DNA from: Serilophus lunatus
Taxonomy: Eukaryota > Chordata > Aves > Passeriformes > Eurylaimidae
Length of the DNA stretch: 64,000 nt
Direction: 5' to 3'
Assembly (NCBI GenBank): GCA_013399895.1
Contig: VXBA01001489.1
Span: forward strand, 156,680-220,679
Part shown: one piece after another, positions 39,641 to 50,931 of the stretch
Layout: every line of letters starts with the position of its first letter
How positions within the stretch are numbered: position 1 is the first letter of the stretch
The notes under the pieces: model-generated
What the model was told of the DNA's origin: nothing
What the model saw: only the letters and a program-made list of their open reading frames with translations
Database searches by the model: none
Translations under genes and position numbers: made by a program

Positions 39641-40035
39641 AGTATTACTATAAACTGATGTGTGTTCAACATAGCATAGAAGAAACCATCCTGAAAGTTC
39701 TGGCTCACCACAGATGGAGATAATATTTGGAAACGTCCTCAATGGAACCATATTCTGCACAGCATACACTGTTCAGCTTTTTTTCAAAGCTCTTGTAGGA
39801 AAAAAAGAAAAGGAACAACCAGAAGTCAGCTTAATTCCCATAGCCCTGTTTTAGGGGAGGCAATGAGGATTTGCAGGAGAATACATGGGAAACACAGCTA
39901 ATCAAATGCTGAGGATACCTAGATCTGATTTTTAACTTCAGCTGTTTCCATCTGCAGAATGATGTCCTAAAACCATATGAAGCTCCAGCTTGTGGAAACA
40001 GTTCTAAAGAGTCACTATAATTTCAACTATTTTAT

Positions 40036-40170
40036 GTATTTTTAATTTTTTAATATATTAGTTATATGATTTTTAATAATACAATACATAACCAGCCATT
40101 AATAAAAATGCAATACATATATAATAAATATTAATATATTATATGAAATATTATATAACCATATATAAGA
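40036..40170. repeat. AT-rich low-complexity tract
   Basis: Nearly pure A/T with repeated taata and atatat motifs just after the GH31 gene. Confidence 0.75.
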
Positions 40171-41198
40171 AATCAACTAATTGTCCCAGACTACAAAATC
40201 TACAACTGTAGTGATCACTCACTTTTGTCTCCATTTCCATGGTCCTGAACTGTGATCACAACCTAGGCATGCTTTGGGATGCATTAGTCATAGAGGCAAT
40301 TTTTTGAAAATTTGGGAAATTTCTTTCAAGGATCTGATTCTCTGTGGAGACTATTCCCAGTGTTAGATAGATCTCACCACAGCAAATAGTTTGTGCCCTT
40401 AAATTTACACAGTGACTTCTGACAGGAGGGATCCACATCATGGTGGGACAAGCTTCAGAAATTCAGCTGTTCCCGTGCTGTTAACTCCGTGCTAAAAACC
40501 TCTTTTTACCTTTGTTGGTATTTATTCAAGAGAAATCCGAGCTGCAGTTTACAGCTGTAGGAGCTTTAGTAGTAAACAGGTAGTCCAGTAAGGCAGTTAG
40601 GAAGTGACTGTGTTCCAGTTCAGGCTGCCAGCACCAGCTAGTGAAGTTCCTCCCAGGACATTCCAGGCAGTTTTAAGCTTAACCTCATGCTCCTTAAGGT
40701 GCTTGTGACCCTTCCTGTTTCTGTCTTCTACCATAACTAAAATGTACAAAATAACTCTCCTTGTGAGAGAAGCGTCATGCCAGTTCCTAGAAGATTAAAT
40801 GTACTTCCAAAACTCTGCAGAAAAAGGCCTCAGACAGAGGCTACTCTTGCAAACAGCTCCTCAACACTATTTCAACATGGGAAACTGCTCCTGATGTACC
40901 ATCAGACGTGCAAGTCCAGTGTGCTTTATCAAGAATGTTCAATTTGCACAACAATCAGTCCAAACCACTTGATAAAGATTTTATCCAGTGTTTTTACATG
41001 ATCACAGTTCTTCTGAATTAGCCATGATGAGCAACAGAGCAGGATAAGCTTCTCCAGTTTATGTCATATGAGGAAAGACAAACAGTCCTGACTGGCTGCT
41101 AAAGGCTTCTTTCTCAAACTGAGCTGGGTCTTGTGGAGACACTTTAAGACCTGGGTCTCTCCAGAGTCTTTGCTGGCTGCACATCTCTGATGTGAGAT

Positions 41199-41402
41199 AT
41201 GTTTGCTCTGAACAAGTTGCAGGAAAAGCAACTTGCTCATCATGTCTTTTGTGGGAAGAAGCTGGAGAAGATACTAAAAAAATTCATAGATGAAGATGGT
41301 AAGAAAGAGCTGAGGAAGAGCAGCATATGGGAAGTGGGGCAAAAGCTGATTGAAGATGATGATGAAATAACCATCTTCATTGCTGCAGAATACAACCCAT
41401 AA
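41199..41402 (+). other. Small lysine-rich open frame, unidentified
   Basis: 67 codons from ATG to TAA with an in-frame TGA four bases upstream of the ATG, so it is not simply the end of a longer frame at this place. The product is rich in K, E and D, including KKLEKILKKFIDEDGKKELR and an acidic EDDDE patch, more protein-like than the neighbouring frames. I recognise no family. It could be a remnant of a processed pseudogene, a terminal exon or chance. Confidence 0.2.
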
Positions 41403-42689
41403 CTAAAGCCCATGATGAAATAAACACTTGAAAAGTATGGCTCTCAGAGTCCTTAGTCCTTGCAAACTAAGGGCCTTGTGCAAAGGGAGGATGTTAGGAT
41501 GATTTGTGAGAGCTTTGTATTTGGGACAGAGAAAAACAGGAGAACCTGTCTCAGAGCAGACACCATCAGCAGCCAGCCAGCCAGAGCTGCAGAAACCTGT
41601 GGAACAGCAGAGACCTGGAGGATGTGTCTGTACTGCATGTCATGGCTCTTCACCAGAGATCTCAAAGCCAACCAGCTGAGACTCCGTCTGGCCCAGGAGG
41701 TGTCAGTCCAGTGGATGCTGACCACAGACACGTTATCTCAGGCTTGGCCACACTGCAAGTCATCCTCTCATGCTGCCTGTGTGAGCCTTGTGGCTGCTCT
41801 CCCCAAACACATTGCAGACAGAACCAGGGAAAGCTGTTGGATGGCTTGACAGTGTGGGATGGATGGATACCACTAAAGCAGACCAGTTCCGTGCAGAATC
41901 CAATCTCTTCCTTGTGGTCTTTGCAAGAGTGGCATCAAAGAGGCACCTGCTCCCAGGTACCTCCAACTTTCCTCCAAAAGTGAGGATGTTAGTTCCTCGT
42001 CATGGCAAAAGAGCAAAGAGAGAGCAAGAGAGGACTAGGTTAGAGAAAGCAAATATCTAAAGCACCCTGGCTAGGAGCTGGGAAATGGGATTTGGTTTTT
42101 CTGGGGGAGGTTTGTTTTTCTGGTACAGAGAGTTTGTCTCTAATCTGCCTCACAGTGTGGGTAAAAGCAGGAGTGGGAGAGGGGAGGTGGTTAATTTGCT
42201 GACAAACGGTGAAAAATGAGACTATTGTGAAAGTTTGAGCACAGATGTGGCTTAAGAGCAGGGAGACATCACCACGGTAACACGCTTTTGGCTGGAGAAC
42301 CATATGGAGTTAGCTGGTGCTCACAGGTTTTCTGTGAAATCAGTGACTAACCTAGCACTTTCATATATATCTTAATAAAATAAGAGCATAAAAATACACC
42401 CCTGCCAGCATCAATATACTGTTCAAGCTTGTATTACAACCTGGATTTTATTCCTTTCTTGTCGTTTTGTGCTTTGTAGCTTCAGTGAACACAACAGGAA
42501 ATCGCCAGTCAGTAAAACATCTGCCTTGGGCTCTGATTTCACATATTTATTTCTGAAAGTAAGCAGGACATCCCTTGGTCAGCAATTGTATTAGGGACAT
42601 CAAAGAAAAATGGAGTTTGTGTGTGCATATGTGTGTATCTGGGTATTTATCCTTTCCGAGCGTTGAACTGCAGGTGTAATTTTGGATCA

Positions 42690-42836
42690 TTTACGTTTTT
42701 TTGAAATTCTGGTTATACTGCTTGTTCCTTCCCATTCCAACAATTTTGTTTCATTTGTTTGTTTTTCTTTGTTTTGGTTTGGGGTTTTTTTTGGTGGGAT
42801 TTTTGTTTGTTTGGGTTTTTTGTTTTCGAGAAAAGG
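42690..42836 (+). repeat. T/G-rich low-complexity patch
   Basis: Runs such as tttgtttgtttttctttg and ggttttttttggtggg. No gene is seen in it. Confidence 0.6.
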
Positions 42837-45800
42837 GTATCAACTTCAACAAAAAGTACTGATCACGTGTTGCAAGTGATATGAGGTGAATTAAAGAATC
42901 TACAGACAAATATTTTACTGTCTTTTAAGATTAGATTAAATGAAACATGAACTTCTCCAAGTGTTGGTGTGTATTGAATTTAATACAGACACGGATTTTC
43001 AACGTAGAGAGAACTTCTTAGGCAGGAAGTTAAAGCATCCATAGTCAGCTGCTTTCTCTATCCTGCCTTTGTTAGCCATAAAACCCACCAGCTGAGTCCT
43101 TCAGAACTTGAAGGAGTTGAAATGTAAAGGGAAAAATCTTACTTTGCATTTCAAACCCCTGTTGATTCTAGGCTCCTGTCTTACAACTCCATAAAGAGAA
43201 CACAGAAATTCACCACTTGAGGTACACTGATCCTTAAGCACATGCCACTAGCCTTCACTTCTGTAGAGAAAGAAAAGGTAAATATTCTTCATGCTGCTCC
43301 ATGTACACTTCATTGTTTTTCATCTAAAGTGGGTGACTTTAGGTTTAAGCTCAAAGGATCCCACTGTCCATTTTGAGAAAGGTTCATGTTGATTTTGTGA
43401 TCATGAAAAGATAGTGGTAGCCAGAATCAGCTGCACTGATAGAAGAAGCACAAATTAAATGAAGGGGGCATGCACAGAGAGCTCTGCTATGCTCAGTCAG
43501 CTAGACACAAAAAAATCTGTTCTGATGTCACCCAATGTAGTATTGCATGTCTTGGAACAAAGAAAAGACAAAAGATGTGACTCCACTGAGCAGAGGAGAT
43601 CTTGGAGGAGATTTGGGACCTTTTTGGATTTGAGCATCAGTTCCCAGTGAAAGGTTTAATCAAAGAGGAGGTAAAGCAATCTCAGATATACAAACAAATA
43701 AAGGCAGAGATGCTATAATTCATCTGTTTTTTATACTGGTACTATCTTGCTGGAACACTCTGTCCCATTCTGGTGTAAGAAGTATGTGGAATATACTGAA
43801 AAAAGTAAGCTTGCTACAAAGAAATGCCACAAACATGTTGAAAGGACTTGGGAAAATGCATTTTCTAGAGAATGCACCAACAAGCTCAGCATGTCTCTAA
43901 TAGCCAAGAGAAGGCTCATTCCCATCAAATTCTTGGTGGACCTACGAGGGGCAGGAACATGGTGGCAGAAGCTCCTTAAACTAGCAAAGGTGAGATATAA
44001 TGTCTGTTAATGAAACTAGACAAATTCAAAGACTGATATTTTAACTGTCAGAACAGCTTATCAAGAATGCTAGTGAATTCTCCTGCAGTAGGAATTTTTA
44101 AATGAGAAGTAGGTGCTTTTCTAAAACAAATACACTTGCTCAGTAATTCAGGATTTTTTTGGAACTGTATCCCTAGTCTGTGTCATGCCAACTGATCACA
44201 GCAGTCCCTCCTGAGTTTGCAATTATGAATAATGAAAGGATGTTTTGTAGGGTTTTTTTGGCAAACCTTATGTAGGTTTCTGTGACAAGTCATTGCTTTT
44301 GGAGATCTCTACATAGTTACAAAGATAATAAAATGTCATGGATATAATCAGATTTTTGGTATATGTTGATATGTAATATATTTTGAATATTTAACTTCTT
44401 GTGAAGCTTCTGGTAATTACTTTTTAGTGTCACCAGGTGGAACCATGATGCAAGCCAGAATGCAACATCCCCTGGGATACTCCACAGTACAGGGACCCAC
44501 CGAGATCCATGTCTTGGGCTGTGAAGTGGCTCCGACTTCCCTGCTCCTGGATCCATGGATCAGGTGGCTGGAGCCCCAACGGTGCCTCAGACTTTGGCTG
44601 GGAGGTTTGTCATTATGCTCACTACAAATACATAAAATGCAAATGGTTCTGTGGAAGATTATGAAATGAAGGTGAGACAGACGTACTGGGCCCAGAGGAA
44701 AGGAGATGGCCAGAGCTTTCTCTTGCATTTCCATCACAAGGGAGAAATAGAGCTGCCAAAGGATGTACTTTCTCTAGGGACTAACAATCTATAGGGACTA
44801 AAACTAGCACAGATGTAGAATGCTGTGTATGTAAGCTCTAGCAATGCTCCCAGGTCATGGACCAGCTTTGGTAGCCACTGCCCCGTGGCTACCAAGAAGC
44901 CATTCTATCTCAGAGAGAAAAAAAATGCATAGCAGAGTATTCTGGTGCCCTTTCCTATTTGTCACTCAATAAAACAAGTAAGTCCCGAGAATTCTGGAGA
45001 GACAGCAGAGTTCCAAGTAGCAAGGCTGGAGGTCCCCAAATACTCCTGTTCACTCTCCTGACTCCTACACTCAGGGCACAGTGAAACCCACAAAGGAGCA
45101 CAGGAAAGTGTCCTTCCCCGGGAGCAATGCAGTCAGCTGGAAAAGCTCTGAGAGTGTGCAGAGGCAGGGAGAGCTGCATGAATAGCAGGAGCAGAGCCTG
45201 GGAGCTCTTCTGAGCAGTTCCAGGCCTGAGACAGATGGCAAGGCTTTTCCTAGTGACCTAGAAGGGATTGTGTAGACCTTGTAGTGACTAGACACTGTCT
45301 AAAGGTTGTTGCAGAGCTGCACCACAGAGAAAGACCCAAGTGGAAAAAAATACTAAAGGAATGACAAATATGTGTCCTTTCTGTTTACTGAACTTTGCTC
45401 AGGAGACTATTGCAGTTGTGGCTTGTGCTGAAATACAACTGAGGTTCAAGGATTTACCAAAAATATTTTGGGATGTTGTTTAAAAAGAAAAGGAGTGGTA
45501 GATCCATTGGGACAGAGCAACTCAGTTTCCTGCTGAGTAAGTTTTTTGCTCTATCCACTTCTTGGTTCATGCTGCTTCACCTGTGCTTCACAAGAACTCA
45601 ACAGCCCCATATTTTTGGTGTGACTAGAGTCTAGCACTTGTGGGATAAAAACTTTTCATGCTCTTGCTGATAGCTCAGAAGAACTACTCTGCTGCCTCCC
45701 ACCTCCCTCCCTCTCCCCCATATAAACACACATATGTAGGGGAGAATGGGGATATGTGGAAATTAAATGTGCTGCTGATCTTGTACTAAATCCCGCAGAC

Positions 45801-46627
45801 ACAGGGATTATTTGAGGCAAAAAAGGACCTCCCTCTCAGCTGGAAAAGTGTTGTGAAATACAATGCATTTCTCACTTATACCTTATGAACAAACAAGGAT
45901 TGCAAAGCACTGCAGAGCTTGGTATTTTGGGATACTGCTAAAGCCTGGAAGGTTGCTCACATCAGGAAAGCTGCTCAGTATTTTACCCCTTCTCTTCTTT
46001 GGCCCAGCTTTTACTCTATGCTGTCCTCCCAGATATCCCCCCTAGCTGACCTTTCATTTTCAGGAGTGATTAGATTACATCCTGTCTGCCAAGTGAGATG
46101 TTTACTTAACAGGACATCAAAGACCAGACGTGGTCTTCGAATAACCATTATCAAAACTGTTATGAGAAACACCTTCTCAGTTGCTAGCTGCCTTCTTCAG
46201 ATCCTCTCTTTATCCACAGATGATGGTGGATGATGAAGTTCTCAATCCTGCCATAGTTTCTCATTCTAGCGCCTTTTCCTTTAACTGTTGGACCCAATGT
46301 TTTCTCCAAGCACTAATAATACCATATTGGGGCATTTTCCCTCTATATCTAGAGTCCAGATGATAGATTCATAATACTTCTTTAGTAGACCATGATGCCA
46401 TGATAGTTTTTCAATCATTCATTAAAGGTCTCTAAAGTGATAGTATAAAAAAAGAGTTTAAACCCAGATAAAATATAGAAATTCAATAGAAATTTAGAGG
46501 AGGCAAAAAGGAAAGCAACATTCTTCTTTGCCTTTTGAAAGGGTGTTGATCAGTTTCTTTCACCACCTGATTATGCTTTCTGGAGAGTAAATCTGAGAAG
46601 CTGAGATGAAAAGCATGGCAATTACGG

Positions 46628-46662
46628 GATCTATATATATGCATATGTATATAGATATAAAA
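46628..46662. repeat. AT-rich dinucleotide-like repeat
   Basis: atctatatatatgcatatgt followed by atatagatata. Confidence 0.65.
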
Positions 46663-47425
46663 CTTTACACAGCAATTTTGAAGATACAAGTAATATTCTT
46701 CTCTTTTTCTTTCCATGGGCAAAGTCTGAAGAGAAAACTGTTCTGAACCATTGCCAAGTTGGCAAAGACAAAAGAGCAGTTCCAAACACTGACATGTTTT
46801 TAGATCAAGCAGCTGGAGGTACTGTACTTTATGACAGAGAAGAAAAAATTATTTTAGTAACAAATAAATAATGCAGTGTACAAACTACACAGCATTTCGT
46901 TATTTCTTAATTTATTTTGTGTATTTATGGAGGTTTAGAGGCAAGAAAAGGAGAAGGCATTTGAAAAACTCTAAATTTAAAATGTCTGGAATGTATAGGC
47001 AAAAATGGAAGTTAAAATAGTTTCCAGTGGATGTCAAGAGTCCATTTGTCTATCTGAAACAAGTGTTTTGTGCCTTTCGACATCTAAGAGGACTTTCAAA
47101 CCATGAAGCAACAATTTAGAGATGGCTATTCTGTCTTCAAAAGTTCTTTTGTATGTGGATGAACATTCTTTCATGCATATTTACCAGAAAATCATATTTT
47201 TGCACATAAGTATTTCTTTCTTTCTTAGTGAATCACTTGCAGCTACACATTTGAACCCTGTTTTGAAAACGTAGCTATTTATATATTCATAACATATACT
47301 TGCACATTAAATGTTCATGTCAAGTGGGCAATAAATATAGAACAATGAGATGTTTTATTTAGGATTTTAAAGGAGATTATGAAACTACTGTTACATAAAA
47401 TATTTGCATACATTTTTAATTTTAA

Positions 47426-47430
47426 ATTGT
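47426..47430. repeat. Target-site duplication ATTGT (left)
   Basis: Identical to 48515-48519 on the other side of the solo LTR. Confidence 0.85.
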
Positions 47431-48514
47431 TGTAGTAGTTTGACCTGGGCTGGATGCCAGGGGCCCACTACAGCCACTCTCTCACTCCCACGTGCAAACA
47501 GCAGAGGAGACAAAATATAACAAAGGGCTTCACAAGTTGAGATAAGGACCATAAAGGATTCCTTGATAATCACTGTCACAGGAAAACAGACTCCATGTGG
47601 GGATATTAGTTAAATTTATTGCTAACAAGATCAGAGCTTAAGAGTGAGAAATATAAGAGACATTTTTCCCCCCACTCCCCCTTCTCCATGTTCAACCTCC
47701 TCTCTCCCAGCGGTGCAGGGAGATAGGGAATGGGGGTTACAGTCAGCTGTTGTTTTCTGCCACTGCTTAGGGAGAAGAGTCCTTCCTCTGCATCCTGTGG
47801 GGTCCCTCCCACAGGAGACAGTTCTTGACAAACTTCTCCAGTGAGAGTCCATCCCATGGGCAGCAGCTCTTCAGACACTGCTGCCACATGGCTGATATTC
47901 CACAGGGCACAGTCCTTCAGGTACAGCTGACCCAGCGTGGGTCCTCCAAAGGCCACAAGTCCTACCAGGAGAATCCTGCTCCAGCTTGGGCTCCTCTGTC
48001 CGCGAGTCAGCAGGTCCCTGCCAGGACCCTGCTCCAACATGGGCCTCCCCCAGAGTCACAGCCTCTCTCCGGCATCCACCTGCTCCGGCGTGGCTCCTCC
48101 ACGGGTGGATCTCTGCACTCCTGTGGTCCTCCATGAGCTGCAGGGGGTCACTGCTCCACCATGGTCTTCCCCATGGGCTGCAGCTGGATCTCAGCTCCGG
48201 CTCCAGGAGCATCTCCTGCCCCTCCTTCTGCACTGACCTTGGTGTCTGCGTTGTTGCTCACAGGCTCTCACCCTGCTCCTCTCCGGCAGCTGTCTTTGTC
48301 TAACTAACTTTTTTTCCCCCTTCTTTCTTCAATATTTTACCACAGAGGTGTTCCTTCAACTGCTCATTGGCCGGGCCTTGGTCAGCAGCGGGCCCAGCCT
48401 GGAGCTGGCTGGCATTGGCTCTGCTGGACATGGGGAAACTTCCAGCAGCTTCTCGAAGAAGCCTCCCCCTCAGCCCCACCACTACCAAAACCTGGCCACA
48501 GAGAAACCAATACA
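47431..48514 (-). mobile_element. Solo LTR of an endogenous retrovirus
   Basis: 1,084 bp bounded by TGTA and TACA and flanked by the 5-bp direct repeat ATTGT (47426-47430 and 48515-48519), the signature of retroviral integration. Five-base duplications are usual for ERVL-type elements. On the minus strand the body has repeated clauses like 'ggagcagg' and 'cagcccatggggaagacc', which I recall from an abundant passerine LTR family. No gag, pol or env lies next to it, so this is a solo LTR left by recombination between two LTRs. Minus orientation is inferred from that recollection. Open frames inside (for example 47606-48040, minus) are not genes. Confidence 0.88.
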
Positions 48515-48519
48515 ATTGT
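48515..48519. repeat. Target-site duplication ATTGT (right)
   Basis: Identical to 47426-47430. Confidence 0.85.
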
Positions 48520-50823
48520 CTAAGGGCTAAATTTCATATTTTGGATGATGTATAGAATTCTTTACTTTTCTGCAAGTAATGTATATGACAAAAATGCCCC
48601 TGTGATAGCATTTTAGTTCAGATGAGGAGCAAGCTTTTGAACTGAACTTCCTGATTGTCTCCATTTACTGCACTTGGGTTCTGGGGGCACGTGAAGTAAA
48701 TTTCTTTCACATGAGCTACACTAGAATTGGTTCTCCATGACAGAATGCCATGCACTCCAGCCATCAAGGAGCATTCATACTACATGGAAGTAAATCACCT
48801 ATAAAGGGTATGGGGTTGGTGTTGGTTCTTCAGCACTTGACTTTTCACTGCAGTTTGGTCCTACTGCACTGTATTACTTTCTAAGTTAGCCATTGCTTCA
48901 AGGCCAAATTTAGCCCAGAAGTTTGGCTAAATAGCCTGAAAATTGTGTAAAGATTAATAGAACCTGTGAAGGGACAGAAAGAAATCAGAAAAAAAATACT
49001 TACAGAGAAGTTGGGGCTTTTTGTTTTTGTTTGAGCTCATCCTTACACATCAGGGTGGAGGTGCAAGATACATATATTATATGTGTTTCCCCTGTGAAAT
49101 CTCATTCCTAACAGAAATTTGAAAAACTTTCAGCCTAATTGCTGGAGAGACGATGTGAACTTAGCAGAATGTTCAAATACTCTTACTGTTCCTCTTTCTG
49201 CTTTATTAGTTCAGCATGCTACTGCTAATTTTTATGGGACGGGGATTCAACCCCCAAACTCCTAATGGTGCATCTATAATACTGTTGTGACATTTTGTTT
49301 TGAGGTCCAGAGGTCAGATCAGCAAATACTGAAATATTGATTTATGGAAAAAAGCAATATTCTTTTAAATGTGACTTCAATTTTTGTTTTAATGATACTC
49401 ACTGATTTGGTTAAGCACTTTAGATATTCTTTAATAGCCTTCTATTTTGCTGTTCTCAGTTTCCAAGCAGAGCAGTTTCTCTCTCACTTTTGTCTACTTT
49501 GCTGTTCTTCCTTTTAATGCCCCAGATCACAGCCTTTAATTGTTAATGTTGCGAGGCAGGACAACTGTTGATTATTTGGCTCTGTGTTCTTAATAGAGCC
49601 ATTATTAAGCATAATAAGCATATCTTCTACTGAAGCTTAAAAAGCACAAATCATCTTATTATAAGTAGATCTCAAAATCCTTCCCAAAACTGCAAATGCT
49701 TTCTTCATGCCGCCTTCTTTTTTCCACTTCTAGTAAATAGAAGATGCTAATTTAGAGACACCATGAAATTTATGTTCCCTGTAGTTGTTTTATCACTGAC
49801 ACAGTTACAATGATTTTCATGTGTTAGTTCCTATGCATATGTTTAACAAGTCAAACCTATTACAATTCCTTTTCCTAATGCTATTTGTTTTGTATAATTT
49901 GTGGCTAGAATTTGCTGCAGGATTATTGGTATGTGCTCTGCTTTCTTTGGTCTTCCTGAAGAGAGGAAATAAAAAAGATGGAGTGAGATTCCTTCAAATT
50001 AAATGTAGGTATCTGCAGCCCAGACCTGGAGATGAGAGGTGGTGCCTTTTGCCAGCAGTGCAGATAACAGCACCTTCACAGTATCTCACTCACACTGAAG
50101 CAGGCTCTTACTTCTGGCTGTGTCTATCCCCCCTGGATCCCACTGCTAGCATTTGCTAGGTCTCACTGATCATAAGAGGAGCCCAGACACCTACCTGTAT
50201 ACGCACACCTACTCTGTAGACTTTCATACTAGATGGCATCATTTTCATCCAAGGAGTTTCAACTACTTCTAAATTGCAGCTATTAAGGTCACTAGGCACC
50301 AGATTGGAGCGGAATAGCAAATCACACTGTGATATTTTCTTCACTAGATGAATCCCCCAAGGGAGTATAGGAGGGAGGGCTCCTTCTTGACATGGTCCTT
50401 TGCTTCCCAGGACCTGACGCCCAGAAGTTCCCAAGGAAGTCAGCTTTGTACAGCAGGCAAGAGACCTGCATCTTCCATCTGCTATCCTTCAACATGAAAT
50501 GTATTGTGCTGCAGAAAAATGTTAACTGAAACACTGCAAATACAATCATAAAGATGATGCAGTTTATGCTACTCATACTATATTTGTTTCGTCAACAGAT
50601 AGGAAGGGACACAATAATTGTATATCAGGATGGACTTACGAGGCAGGAAAATGGGCTATGGTTTACTTTTTAGCACTGCTGGGAACAGAACACACAGCAT
50701 TGGTTTTAGAGCTTTTCCTTTTTTTCCATTCAAACTGTGATTCTTCTTCTGCCCTTGCCTGGTTTGGGGAACCTCACACATAATCACTTACGCTAGTTTT
50801 AGTGTCATCTCTGTTTTTTTAGA

Positions 50824-50931
50824 TTCCTCTGAAGCAGAGTTTTTAAATAAAATTGATCTGAGGAAGCGAAGACCAAGGCTAATACTTCAAGCATTAAAGT
50901 TGGAAGATATTTGCATCCTGTACGTATGAGA
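50824..50931 (+). other. Exon-like segment, product unknown
   Basis: A T-rich tract and acceptor (tctgtttttttag) precede an open frame that enters in phase 1 (two bases complete a codon) and reads SSEAEFLNKIDLRKRRPRLI then LQALKLEDICIL up to a gtacgt donor. The other two frames have stops. It looks coding, but no partner exon or family could be identified. Confidence 0.25.

Larger units (their letters stand above)
39641..47425. other. Intergenic stretch without recognised genes
   Basis: I see no exon that I can assign. It contains AT-rich DNA near 40.1 kb, a lysine-rich open frame at 41199-41402, a T/G-rich patch at 42690-42836 and an AT repeat near 46630-46660. The remaining open frames are short and unlike known proteins. 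Confidence 0.6.

Noticed and set aside
43747..44010. 87-codon basic frame with possible splice sites
   Set aside because: No family resemblance, and the splice-like sites are weak; not enough to call an exon.
47606..48303. Several overlapping open frames on both strands (up to 144 codons)
   Set aside because: All lie inside the GC-rich solo LTR and arise from low stop-codon density; none is gag, pol or env.
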